Part shown: in pieces, positions 24,830-36,669 of the stretch
How positions within the stretch are numbered: the stretch's first letter is position 1
Layout: every line of letters begins with the position of its first letter
NCBI RefSeq assembly: GCF_021917145.1
Contig: NC_061078.1
Location: 6,460,547-6,524,546, forward strand
Direction of reading: 5' to 3'
Source of the DNA: Hypomesus transpacificus
Lineage: Eukaryota; Chordata; Actinopteri; Osmeriformes; Osmeridae
DNA: 64,000 nucleotides
Translations under genes and position numbers: made by a program
The notes under the pieces: generated by a model
Seen by the model: only the letters and a program-made list of their open reading frames with translations
What the model was told of the DNA's origin: nothing
Database searches by the model: none

Positions 24830-27800
24830 TCAGAAGGTGCTCTGGAGCAGGCAGTGGCAGCCGCAGCCTGTGGGGCACTCATCCTGGGAGCGGAACCAGT
24901 CCATCATGTGGGTGGTGTGTCCTCCGTGGCCACAGCTCAAGCAGAAGTTGGAGGAGCCGCGGACCGCCACGTGACAGATGGCGCACTGGAAGGTGAATCG
25001 CTTACACACCGCACACTGGGTGCCACGGGCCTGGCTACGACAGTGACAACAGTACACACCAAACTCTGAGGGAGGAGGAGGAGGAAGAAGAGGAGGAAGG
25101 TTGGTATAAAAGGAAGCTAACAGCATGAGAGCGTACAGTCTATGCATTTCGACTTCTTCTATCTGTTGTTGGTGCTTGTGGTGCCATTGATGGGAGTGTG
25201 CTGCATGTCTTAGACTAACCAATGCCCTTGTGAGGCTCTGGAGGGCAGGAGGCAAATTTGAGCACATCGGCCCTCTTTTCTTTCAGCCCCCAGCGGTGCA
25301 GGATCTCTCCGTAGCACTTCTTAAAGTCATCAAACTGCAAGGTGTTGGCTGGGTCCAGGAGCCTAGCCCCAACGACACCACAGGACAGCAAGAGTAAGTA
25401 CTGAAGTTCTCACGTCTATTAACACCACATTAGTTTATCCCTTGCAATTGAAGCCACATCGTTATTCTCATGGTTACCTTTTATTCATGTCATGCTGTTC
25501 CCTCTCTCGCTCGCGCGGATCTGTGTAAACCTGGTTGGCATAGCGATATTCGTCAGGTGAGGATTCTCCCCAGGGTGCAGCATGTTCAGAGTCTCGAGCT
25601 GAGGAAACAAATATGAAGACAACGGTCTCATCCGTTCTGGTGGTACTGCGCTGTTTTGACAGTGGGTACCTATGCAGCATGTGTCTTTTGTTTGTTTACA
25701 TCGGGTTAGCATTATCCTATACCTCTATTGCCTGCACACACTCCTACAGAAGGTGAAATGTAATAAGTGCCAACTAATTCATAGTCCTGCAAAGCTAGTG
25801 TTTACAGATATTGTAAGAGGGTTGTGAGGGCTCTCTTCCTGTCTGAGTTGGGGGCTACCCTACCTATGTTCCAGGTGGTGGTGGTGGTGGATTCAGAGGT
25901 GCTGGAGCATGAGCCGGAGGTCACAGAGCTGGACGTGTAGCTGGGCTGAGAGGAGGAGAGGGTGGGAGAGAAGGGAGGAAGATGGAAAAGAGAAGAGAAA
26001 ACGGTTAATTAGATAATAATTAAAGTGCAAGACACAGAAAAGAGAGGGGTGAGTACTCAGCCTTTTAGCTAGTTTCAAAAATGTTTCAAACACCAGCCTA
26101 ACCCCCGATTGACAAACCTTCTCAGCATCATGATGCTTAGTAGGGGACTTACATAACGAGAGTGATGGGGAGGGAACGTGGAGGATCGTGAGGGATGGTG
26201 TCCGTACAGGGAAAAGTAGTCCTGAGGAACCCCCTGGGTTCTGAACACACTGCACAGCATGGCCAGGGTTTGTACATCACTCATCTGGCTGTAGTGGGCC
26301 AGACTGGGAAGAAAACAACACATTATTAAACATAGTAGAAAACATTTTTGCAGTGTATGTGGTTTATAACATTGTATACGTAGGTATGCATATAGTAGAC
26401 AAAGTTAGCTAGCAAGAAACTGTTGTGGTAGAGTATTCACATGTAAACATGCAGTGGAAGGGCTATTTAGAAAATAGGATTATAGGAAATGAATGCACAG
26501 TTAATTATGAAAATATGTATTTGTAGATTTACAGTCTTAATGGTTTGGCATTACATTCATGGTGTGAAAATATGTTTGGCATATACTATAGTCTAGTCTT
26601 AGTATTATATTATATATTTTTTATGTGCTCATGTTCTCTTCTGCTCTTATTTTTCCCCAGACTTTTGGGACCAGTTCATTAAAGGTTCAAATGAAATGAA
26701 ATAATAATAATTTGACAAGCTATATTTATATTTAAATGCAAAAAAAAAGAAAAAGACCACACTGACATTAGAGGAGGTTTCTCATAATGTAAAGGATATG
26801 AGGTTTTAATTACACCATTTATCATGCACTGATGCATAAAGGTAGCCTGACAGAATATGAGTCTGATACTGCTCCATTGGGCTGTAATTATGTGGCGTGT
26901 TTCAACTGAACCCAGAAAAAAAGCCTCTTTGTTCAATTGGATAGACCTACAACCAATCAGACCAACGTACTATGTTAACTGTTTCAGAGTCCCGTAGGAA
27001 GGATGGCAAAAACATGTTTTCGATCAACAAATGCCTTGATCGCGTTTCTCTGTTCCTCTTTCAAACTTAATGCGCTGTCGATGTCTTCTAAAACAGACAC
27101 GATGGCAGAATCTACACATCTCAGCTCTCCAGCGGCAGCCATGTTTGTTAAAAACAAATTAAACCAAGCGCTCTTTGGTGACGTGGTTGATTACGTTACT
27201 GTTGATCATCTGTCCATCATTGTATGAAGCCCGCCCTGACAATTTGATTGGTATGAACAGCTCTTGTTCAGGCATAGTTTTTCCCCAACGGAGCACTGCC
27301 AGACCGGACTTCCCGACCCAAAAATGTTGTGGGCGGGGCTAAATTTGGCTGGCACCCAGGATAGCATAAAGGAATATATATGGATGAAAAGACACTGGTG
27401 TGTCAATCCACTCACAGAGTCTCCAGCAGGTGGCGCCCAAACGGGTGTCTAGCCCAGGGAGTGTCAGCATCAGGGTCCATGTCTGGGCTGAGGTCCAGAC
27501 TAGTAGCAGCAGATGCCAGAGCCCACACCTAAGGAGTTAAGACATAGGCTTCTATATCACTGGATAAGGACTTATAATGGATATCCAGACTGGTGATGGA
27601 TGACTGGAGGAAGACTGGGCGTACCTTAGCCACGTCCCTGCGCCCCACTATCAGAGCAGCCGCTGCGTTCTTCTGGCATGTTTCCTGGATGTCATTCACA
27701 TTAAGACTGGAGGGGAGAGAACCCATACATTCAGGTCAGTTTCAAATTCCAAAAGGTGTTCATACAATAAGTGATATGTTTACAACACTGTTAGGGTTAG

Positions 27801-30800
27801 AAGTTCTAACCAGGTTATTGTCACCTACATGTATGTCTCCCCAAGGATCTTGTGGACGGGCAGCAGACAGGTGATCTCCTGGATGATGATCTTCCCTGCC
27901 AGCTTGATGGGCCTGTTGCTGTAGTCTGTTCCCTCTCGCTTGGTCTTGAAACGACGTGACTTCTGTAGGAAAATGAGGGAGGACCATCGAAGGATTTAAT
28001 ACAAAACAAAAAGAAATGGGTCTAATTCCTGAAATACATATTCTCGCAAAAGTTGTTGAAACTTCCAAAAATAATAACAATGAAAAAGAAAGAATTTGTA
28101 CATTTCTTATTAGCAAGGAATCACATGACCTTACCATAACCTTTGGATGTTACAGAGTGTTAGTGTCACATCAGAAGCGTTAGCCACCATTGGAGGTAGA
28201 AAGACAGACAGCGAGGGCAGGAGAGAGGGCAGCAACAATGGTTAATGCTTTAGGGGGTTATCCATGCTTGCTTGAACCACAGAGAGATGGAGAGACATGC
28301 TAGGAGCCAAAAGAGAAAATGAGTCAGAAAGGATCTGAATATAAAAGCCCAGACGAAGGGAGAGAGAGAGAGACAAGATGGGGGAGGGAGAGAGGGTGAG
28401 CTCAATACCGGACAGTCATGAATGGTCTGCAAAGACCAGCGGCGTGGGCCAGACATTGGGGGCTTCTGATTGGTGGAGATTGAGGGGGATCGAGTAGAAC
28501 ACACCAACGAGAGGGAGGTAAGGTGAGCAGGGAGAAGGAGAGGGGGAGGGCCCCTCCCCCATGGCCCCCGAGACAGGAACAGAGAGAGAACAGCTAGTCA
28601 GGGGGACAGCCAGTGCATTGGGGTGGGGGGCAGGAGCGAATGGTGAACAAAACACTAGACACGACAGAGCTTAAACATCATACCACTGGGCTAGGTCAGC
28701 ATAGGACATGGGGACTACTGCAACAACGTTCCAAACAAAGCATGAAGGCACATCAACGCAGCAAGGTGCAACGTAGGAATGTTTGTGTATATGTGTGTGT
28801 AGGGTTAGGGTTAGTGCCCGTTGCCCAGGTGACCTCACCCGCTCCTTGTAGTAGAAGGAGGAGATGGAGACGGTCTCCTTGTCGGAGCGCGTGGGGCTGC
28901 CGCTGTAAAGCCTCAAGGTGCTCTGAGACTCTGTCCTCATCTTCATAGGGGTCAGGATCCCACTGTGGTATGCTGACAGAGCAGAAAGAGACCTGGGAGA
29001 AAGCACACACACACATATTAACCCCCCTTATCCTACACACACACACAAACACCAAAGACTCACGCACATACACTAATTGTGGGCGTACCTGGGGGTGGGT
29101 TCTGTAGGGGGAACAGAGCGGTGCATGGTGATGGGTCTGGTGAAGTACACCAGGCAGCCCGTGCCACAGAAGCGTGCCCCCGAGGTGCGGGGGAAGGGGA
29201 TGTTGGCGTCCTGGTAGGAGCCATAGGTGTTTGTGACCCGGGGGAACGCTGGCAAGGTTGGGGTCACAGGGTTGGAGAGAACGTAGGGGTTGGCGGCTGT
29301 GCCATCTTCCTGGGTCTGGATATGGCATCATGGAATGCAATGAACATGTAAAGACTAAGGTTTCTTTTGATCGAAACGAGATACAGAGGTGTGTTTGAGT
29401 GAGTGAATGAGTCACCATGTAAGACTCCATGCAGGACACCAGCTGTCTGACACAGGGCTCCAGACAGTTCTGGTTCCTCTTCACCTTCTGGAGTGACGTA
29501 TCGGTCAGGATCTACACAGAGGAATGCACAACCATGAGTACCACTCAGTTGTCTTACAAGTGAGGACCGACAATTCATTCTCACTCAAAATCACGTTATC
29601 CCTAACCCTAACCAAATCCCTTAATGTAATTCTAACCCTATCAACCCTAGAAACACAGCTAGAAGTAGTGAGGGCCAGGAAAATGTCTTCACTAATTCCT
29701 TAGTTTGCTATATTTTGTGGGGACTTCTGATTCTCACAAGAATAGTAAAACCAACACACACAGTACCTTCTGTATTTTGGTTCTCATGGCGGTGGGGATG
29801 GAGGTGGGGCTGACAAACTGGAAGGCAGGGGCAGCATTGTTGGGGTATTGGGCTGGAAACTTGACCACCAAACGGACCTGGTGACTACCAAAGTGGGCTG
29901 ACACGATGCAGCTCCGGTTGACAGCATCCATCTGAACCCAGAGAAGCAATTCAGATTGCAGGGACACACACAAGTCATCAGGTACCACAATAAGGAACTG
30001 ATGTGCATTGCAATATTATTAATCCAAAACAATGAACAACTCTCCAGTTGTAAATACTATAATAATTGTATCTTACATTTTAAATGAATTTCAGATTGTT
30101 TAGTACATTTGGTCTTGCCAGACAAGCTGTGTTTGTTTCTTATAGTGACTTAGACTGGTCGTGGTTTGAGCCAGAGTATCTAGTCACCAGCTAATCAACA
30201 GCATAGGGCATCTGGAGAGGGTTTCTTTATGCATCTGTGAATGTGTGTGTGTGCGTGCGTGAGCCTCTAACCTCAACATTGACGTTCCGGATCTGCAGGT
30301 TGACGAGGGAGAACTCCTGCTGCAGGGTCTGGGGAAGACCTGGGGCTTCCTGTCTGCTGGAGCTGGGCCCTGACAGGTCCCCATCCTGGTCTGAACAGCC
30401 ACACACTCAGTACTGCTGCTTCAGTAGTACTAGGCACGGAACTACTCTTCAAATTCCTATCACTGCTGCTAGTCTGGTAAACATTTGTATTTGTGTACTG
30501 TGCATATTGTGTTGGTACTTTAACCTTGTGCGTAATGATAAGTTGCAGTTAAACTACAATTAAAGTCACCGTAGGGATTCTGTAAAAAGAGGCTAGACCT
30601 GTTGTTGGTGTGTTTGTTTTACCCAGCAGGTCGTCGATTGCGAGGCCGGAGCTGGGCTGGGGCTCATGGGGGGACAAGATCTTCTCAGACTCTGAGGTCA
30701 GAGACATCCCCTCCATCAACTCGTCTACTAAGTCATTAGAACACAGCTGTGGAGCACACACATGGGTCAGCTGTACTGTCTCTCTGTCTGACTACATGTT

Positions 30801-33740
30801 TGTTTGAATAAGTCAATGTATTCATCTGTCTCTCTGTCAGGGGGAACCTAACTTACCTTTTGAAGCTGTGGATCCACACGCCATATCCTAAGTGTCTGGT
30901 CTCTGGACCATGTGACCAACTGGTAGTCCTTAGACCCTGGCATATACAGGAGACAGAGAACCAAGGGTTAAAATCTTCTTGAACCTGCCAAATTGAAACT
31001 GCATGTTAAATCCAGAAACCATAGTTTTCACCTTGATTCACTCTGTCAGTTTATGAAAGGGCAGGTGTTCTTAATGCTGCGTGCACAGTGTAGGAGGGGC
31101 GACGAGGCAACAAAACGCTGGATCAGTGACGTCATATTGACAAACAGGGTGTGGACCATTCCGTCTAGTCCTTACCCTCCTTTTGCGGGCGCCACTGGAA
31201 CTCCAGCACCACATCGTCGTGTCCTACGAAGGCGTGGACAGGGCTGTTGAGATCCAACGTACTCCAGAGCAGCAGACTGTTCTCCCTCCTCAGCTGGGGA
31301 ACCATCACCGTCACCAAGCCGTTGGAGAAGGGCTGTGGGGGCGTGAGGGACACACATGTGTACACAGACCTGGTGATACTCAGAGCACACTACACTGTGA
31401 GAAGGGGGAGGGGTATTAGGGACACTCACAGTGTATCTAGCCTTCCACACTGGGACCTGGCAGGACAAGATGTTGAGGTACTTCCTTGGTTGTCTGTAGT
31501 CCCAGAACTAGGGAGAGAGAAAGAAAGAGGCAGATACATGAAAAATAGGATGGATGATTATGATGACATTTGGCTGCAGACTGCTGTGTGCAGTGACTTA
31601 CCCGTACAGAGTTGTCCTGACTGGACGTGGCTAGGATGTACTCGTTTTCAGGATGCCAGTCTAGACCATGGATCTTAGACAAGTGGGCTGCTACATACTC
31701 TACTGCTGTGTTGGGTTTCTAAAAAAAGAACTCAATTAATTAACCAATCAATTAATCAATCAATCCAAGTATATATTTTTGGTGGAGATGCAGTTAGTAG
31801 TCACATACTAACCCTCTTGTCCCATATCCTGACGTCTCCGTCATGACTGGAGGCAAGGATGTGCTGGTTCCGCCTGTTCCATTTGACCTGTGAAGCCCCC
31901 GCTAAAGAGGTCAAAAGAGACAGTCAAGAATTGGGATGGAGGAGAGGGAGGGAAGAACAAAGGGAGCATGAAACCAAATCTGTAAATGTGGTGAGAAAAC
32001 TTGTACTGAAATACTGATATCTTGAAGTGATTGCTCACCGACAGCTGAGAGTGCTACTGTAGGTTTCCGTGTGTCTCTGGGAGCAAACACAATACCAAAA
32101 ACAGATTTTTTTAAAAGATGTCTGTTTTATTACCATGCATAACCCCTGCGAGAGTTTCTTACCTGGTGTCCCATATATAGATGTAGGTGTCTACCGAGCT
32201 GGTGACTAGATACTCTGGCTCAAACCACGACCAGTCTAAATCACTATAAGAAACAAACACAGCTCGTCTGGCAAGACCAAATGTACTAAACAATCTGAAA
32301 TTCATTTAAAATTTAAGATACAATTATTATAGTATTTACAACTAGAGAGTTGTTTATTGTATTGGATTAATAATATTGCAATGCACATCAGTTCCTTATT
32401 GTGGTACCTGATGACTCGTGTGTGTCCCTGCAAGGATGTGTGGACCTCCCCACTCCCATCACGCCATGTGTACAGATCAACACGCTGGTTACTCTGCAAC
32501 AAGATTGATTTTCATTTAGACTGTGTGATATTTAACTGTCAGGGTTAAGGCGCCACCATGTGGCCATCCACAACCATAAATAAAGGTCTGAGCGATCTTT
32601 AAAAAAATTGAGCATTATTTTTGTGTGTGTTTGGTTACTTTTGATACTGGGACTTACAGAAGCAGCAAAGACATGGGATTCTGTCTTGTGAGGATTCCAT
32701 TGGACAGTGCCCACATCCCACTTGCTCTGGCGTCCAATTTTGCGAGGTGCTTCCGAAGGGGTCTCAAGGTTAACCACGTAAAGGAAGCGCCGTCTGCAAC
32801 AGAATGACATTCAGTGGGGATCATTCAAAACAAACAAAATCGTCTGGAAAGACTTGACAAACTCTGTATGAATAAGGATGATAACTAAACAGTGAACTGT
32901 ATTTTACTATTGCACTGTATTGTAATGTTAAGCAACCATCTACAACAGTCACCATTTGTGTCCCTATGAGGAATTTCAAACTTGCTCCGAACATGTAATA
33001 CGACTTTTCACTGGGCAGTGAGGCAATGTACCAGAGCTACACACCCTGACAGAACTGCATGGCGTCCCAGGCAATCCACTGACATAGCAGTTGCCTGCAA
33101 AATCAAACAGATAAGCGTCGACAGTTTCACAGCATTCAGAAAGTTCGGGTTTCTCGATAACTATTGTAACTATACGTCCATGTATTTAATAAGGTAGCAT
33201 TACAGGAAAACAGACATACCAATGAAGCTTTATCCACGGTAATAATTGTAAAAAATCTGAGAGTGAATGGAGTTTTGCAAGTTGGTGCAAATGAAAATAT
33301 ATGAGTTGTTGACTTCTAACGGTACATCAATGTTGTAATGTAAGTGCGGTGTAAACTTAATGATGTTGGTTCAGGTGCAGGTAGCTTAGTTAGGTGTTTA
33401 ATTCACGTGAATAATGACAAACCAAAAGTATCTATGTTCTGAACCGGATAATATTATCGTATACATGACATTAACATGCTGATGCAACTTCTGTGACGAT
33501 AATACAACAAAGGTATGTCCAAGACCGTTGGCAAGAGATTGGTTAAACATTAAAGGGTTGCTACTGGATTGCACTTAAATTATGAGCAACTAATGCTCTC
33601 CAATCATCCGCGTTTTCATAGCACTGCAATGCATCATATATTAACTCCAACTCGTTGTCTCCTGCACGACTACGTCTGTTAAGTACCTGTGCATCTCGGA
33701 ATTCGACCACCACATTCTCACTACTCCAGCGGGCAGCCAT
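24830..33740 (-). CDS. WDR59: GATOR2 complex protein WDR59
   Basis: Subunit of GATOR2, which relays amino-acid sufficiency to mTORC1 at the lysosome. Coding exons, first to last: 33687-33740, 33045-33094, 32658-32793, 32408-32493, 32163-32243, 32039-32076, 31813-31901, 31602-31718, 31430-31507, 31176-31332, 30857-30936, 30623-30746, 30272-30390, 29767-29931, 29416-29511, 29089-29315, 28839-28992, 27829-27962, 27625-27706, 27416-27528, 26153-26303, 25864-25945, 25478-25598, 25220-25362, 24830-25065. Phases close exactly to 970 aa (human about 974). Start MAARWSSENVVVEFRDAQ; N-terminal WD40 propeller about 1-330 (for example TSSQDNSVRFWD); RWD domain about 390-500 (VKFPAQYPNNAAP); C-terminal zinc-binding RING-like region about 895-970 with CxxC pairs, CGHGGHTTHMMDWF and CPTGCGCHC. 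All splice sites used are GT-AG. Intron 13 is mostly an inverted copy of exon 4-5 sequence, and intron 20 contains the 521-bp element. Confidence 0.97.
26843..27363 (-). mobile_element. 521-bp DNA element carrying a helicase-like first exon
   Basis: Related to the 2902-3283 element but in the opposite orientation. Termini are TAGCCTGA and CCAGGATA, flanked by a perfect 9-bp direct repeat GCATAAAGG (26834-26842 and 27364-27372). Its centre holds a 52-codon reverse-strand frame (26984-27142) that the shorter relative lacks. It lies in WDR59 intron 20, about 50 bp from the exon 20 donor. No transposase is present. Confidence 0.8.
26984..27142 (-). pseudogene. RecQ-like helicase N-terminal fragment
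   Basis: The frame begins MAAAGELRCVDSAIVSVLED and continues with SLKEEQRNAIKAFVDRKHVF, then AILPTG, ending at a stop. EEQ..AI.AF followed by VFAILPTG resembles the Q motif and the start of the Walker A region of RecQ/DEAD-type helicases, where a Gly-Lys-Ser/Thr would follow. Here the frame stops immediately after LPTGL, so the ATPase site is missing. It is contained in the mobile element above, so it reads as a captured or residual first exon. The ATG has a good context. Confidence 0.55.
29956..30192 (+). repeat. Inverted copy of WDR59 exon 4 end - intron 4 - exon 5 start
   Basis: 237 bp equal in length to 32197-32433 read in reverse complement, with about 7 mismatches by eye (about 97% identical). 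It includes the last 26 bp of exon 4 with its gt donor, all of intron 4, the acceptor, and 47 bp of exon 5. It fills most of WDR59 intron 13 (29932-30271). It is non-coding in WDR59 orientation. Confidence 0.93.
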
Positions 33741-33854
33741 CTTGCTCTACAACCAAAACAATAATCAACATTGCACGTCACATGTAAAAACGCGAGAGTT
33801 ACTTTTTCGTATCTGATTGGTTAATTTGCTGACGCGTGGAGTCTGCCATTCAAG
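33741..33854. promoter_or_regulatory. WDR59/NOB1 bidirectional promoter
   Basis: Only 114 bp separate the two start codons, which point away from each other. The interval contains CTGATTGGTTAAT (a CCAAT box on the reverse strand, near 33814-33826) and no TATA box. Both 5' UTRs must lie within or overlap it. Confidence 0.75.
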
Positions 33855-36153
33855 ATGGCTACTGCCTTGGTTGAGCATGTTGTCGCAGACGCAGGTGCAT
33901 TTTTGAAGAAAGTACCTCTCCAGGTGAGGATTATTTTACCAACTGATCTCCAAATGTTCTGCGCCAAAGAAATCATGCAAAGTTATGTATGAAGGGGGAT
34001 AACAGTATAGTGATCCTGCACTGTTGAGCTGTCTGAGAAACCATGTCGGGCAGTTTTTGTAGCTGCGGCACCTAATCTTAATGATCAGGGATGAGCATTT
34101 TACAAACGTTGCTTTTTTGTGTATTTAGGAAATTGGAAAGAATATCTACACCCTGAAAGATGTTGTGGATGAAATTCGTGATAAACCCACCCGGAGGAGC
34201 CTGTCGTTCCTACCATATCAGTTGAACTTCAAAAACCCTCAACCAGAACACATTCGATTCGGTAATGTTTGCAGTGTCTTTGTTTAACATATCTGTAAGT
34301 GGGAGATGTATCACTTACGGTCTTCCCGTGTTCTCATTTTTAGTCACTGAATTCTCAAAGAAGACCGGAGATTACCCCAGTCTGTCTGCCACCGATATAA
34401 AGGTCTTGGCCCTGACATACCAGCTGGAATTGGAAAATGTGGGGTCGGGCCATCTAAAAAAGGAGCCTGATGTCAAGGCACGTTAGCTATGTTCTGTATT
34501 TGTTTGTATTACGAAAGTGGATCGAAGACTATAGATTACACGATATCATTTGTTAATCTGTTGGATTTTAGGTTCAATTATGCAGCACAAAGCGGCATCC
34601 AGAGGCCCCAGTAAATGTAGCAGGATTCCACTTCCCATCAAAGGTAATGTTATGCTATGATGTCTCAAATACTGGATTAGGACATGCATTGTATGTAGCC
34701 AATGAACAACCACAAAACACCAATTTAAAAGCAATGTAGTGTAATTATAGTGCAGTATTGGTATCATAGCTATTCATTTGGACCCAAACAGAGGCCAGTA
34801 GAGGGTTTGGAAAGTCACCGACAGACTTCTGTACAGACTTCTCTTTCATCTGAGGAGTTTAACACTTTCCAGTTCTGGAGGAACCCTCTGCCCTGCATTG
34901 AGGCAGAGCTGTTTGAACTTCTGGTGAGTGGGTGTGACGTGGTCTCACTTGTAGGTCAAAATTGACTTCTTGAAATCCTTTCATTCATTTCCGCAATTAC
35001 TTAATAAAGTCTTTGGTCAACCGGCAGCATGTTGAGGACATCTCTGTATCAGATGGAACAGAGGTTGAGGAGGTGCTTGAGGACGGGGGCATTCACAGGG
35101 ATTCTGCAGAGCATCAAGAGTCAGAAGAACACTCTGTGGACCTGAGTGATGGTTCAGGAGAGGAGGAGGAGGAGGAAGAAGAAGAAGAAGAGGATGGTGA
35201 TGATGGTGGTGGTTGGATCACTCCCAGCAACATAAAACAGGTCCAGATGGAGACTGGCCACTGGACTTCTCTGGCGGATGTTAAAGTGGGATGCCTGACG
35301 ACAGATTTTGCCATGCAGGTAAATTCTGACTAAGGACTAAGCCACTGCATTGCAGTTCCTTTTGTATACGGCCTATTTTGTTGACATAAGACGTTTTTTT
35401 TTCTCTCTAGAATGTTCTAATTCAAATTGGACTGCATGTCCTCTCAATTAATGGAATGCTGATTAAGCAAGCAAGAAACTACATCCTGCGATGCCATGCT
35501 TGTTTCAAGTGAGTGCCAAAAAAAAAAAAAAAAAAGAAAGTGTTTGTATAGTGAAAGTTAACTAGTCACTTTTATTTCAGGACCACAACAAACATGAACA
35601 AGGCTTTCTGTCCCCATTGTGGTAACAAGACGCTAAAGAAGATAGCCGTGACCATCAATGAGGACGGCAGCATGCAGATGCATTTCTCCAAGAACCCCAA
35701 AGTGCTAAATCCTAAAGGAATGAAGGTGAGAAAGAGCATCTGCATCACTGGCAGAAAAAATCCTTGATACATCTGATCAGGTGGTCTATGAGGATCTGCT
35801 TTGTTGTCCAAAATGGCATTTAAATAGTATTTTATATTATCTATATCTTTATACATACACCTACTCTGTCCTGCCCCCTGTAGTACACACTACCCCTGCC
35901 AAAGGGAGGTAAACATGCCTGCAACCCCCACCTGGTGGAGGACCAGCGTTTCCCCCAGCAGAGACTGTCCCGCAAGGCCCGCCAGAAGACGGATGTCTTC
36001 AACCCTGACTACGTGGCGGGAGGCTCCCCGTTTACCGAGAACGACATCTACAGCCGCTCTGCCAACCTGAACATACGAGATAGCCAGTGTGGAGGGGGTA
36101 GGAGAAGGGCCAACCCCAACTCTGCACAGAAGAAGTTTGTCAAGAAGAAGTAA
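33855..36153 (+). CDS. NOB1: RNA-binding protein NOB1 (18S rRNA D-site endonuclease)
   Basis: Endonuclease that cuts 20S/18S-E pre-rRNA at site D in cytoplasmic pre-40S particles. Exons: 33855-33923, 34129-34261, 34344-34477, 34572-34643, 34792-34923, 35028-35318, 35411-35508, 35581-35725, 35884-36153; 447 aa (human 412). N-terminal PIN domain with the catalytic Asp12 in HVVADAGAF and the conserved TEFSKKTGDYPSLSATDI. An acidic linker of glutamates (about residues 218-235) is followed by GGGWITPSNIKQ. The zinc ribbon has C305xxC308 and C320xxC323. The basic C terminus ends AQKKFVKKK. Intron 3 needs a GC-AG splice: AAG|gcacgt after EPDVK; the only nearby GT breaks the frame. Confidence 0.97.
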
Positions 36154-36432
36154 TGGGCTCCACTAGCACATGACACCATGAGCCACTAATCTGTCAATTG
36201 ACCCTGTGAAATCATGCTGCAGTCTAATCTCTACATGCAGACTCTAGCAAAGCAAAAATCCAGCAACAGAATAGCTGCAACTGAATATAATACAATGTTA
36301 ATAACCTGGCTATATTTCTAAGGTTAACTTCATGCCATGCTCTGTTGAAATATTACAGAATAACTTTCATATTTTCTAAATCCAGTTGTGTATGGGCTTG
36401 TGCATGTAACCTGCAGACACATTTTGGCCCAA

Positions 36433-36438
36433 AATAAA
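36433..36438 (+). promoter_or_regulatory. NOB1: NOB1 poly(A) signal
   Basis: AATAAA about 280 nt after the NOB1 stop codon, in CCCAAAATAAATC. Confidence 0.7.
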
Positions 36439-36514
36439 TCTGTAGACAACCTGTAACTTTCTGCTCCTTATGTATGAGACCAAACATAAGAGGGCAAAGT
36501 CACTTTAGACTTGA

Positions 36515-36520
36515 TTTATT
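36515..36520 (-). promoter_or_regulatory. COG8: COG8 poly(A) signal
   Basis: AATAAA on the reverse strand, about 150 nt after the COG8 stop and only 77 bp from the oppositely oriented NOB1 signal. Confidence 0.65.
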
Positions 36521-36669
36521 GTCTCACCCATCTCAATTTCATAACAAAACCCATCCCACATCCATGGAAGAACATATGAAAACAGTAGGATATCTGAAAA
36601 TTTCAGTTACCTGTTATATATTAGGTTTGGCTAATGCCAAGCCAGTATTTCAGCATGTTATACTTAACA

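Noticed and set aside
29588-29650. Interstitial telomeric repeat (CCCTAA-like)
   Set aside because: Only two or three imperfect units here and at 28801-28814; too short to call.
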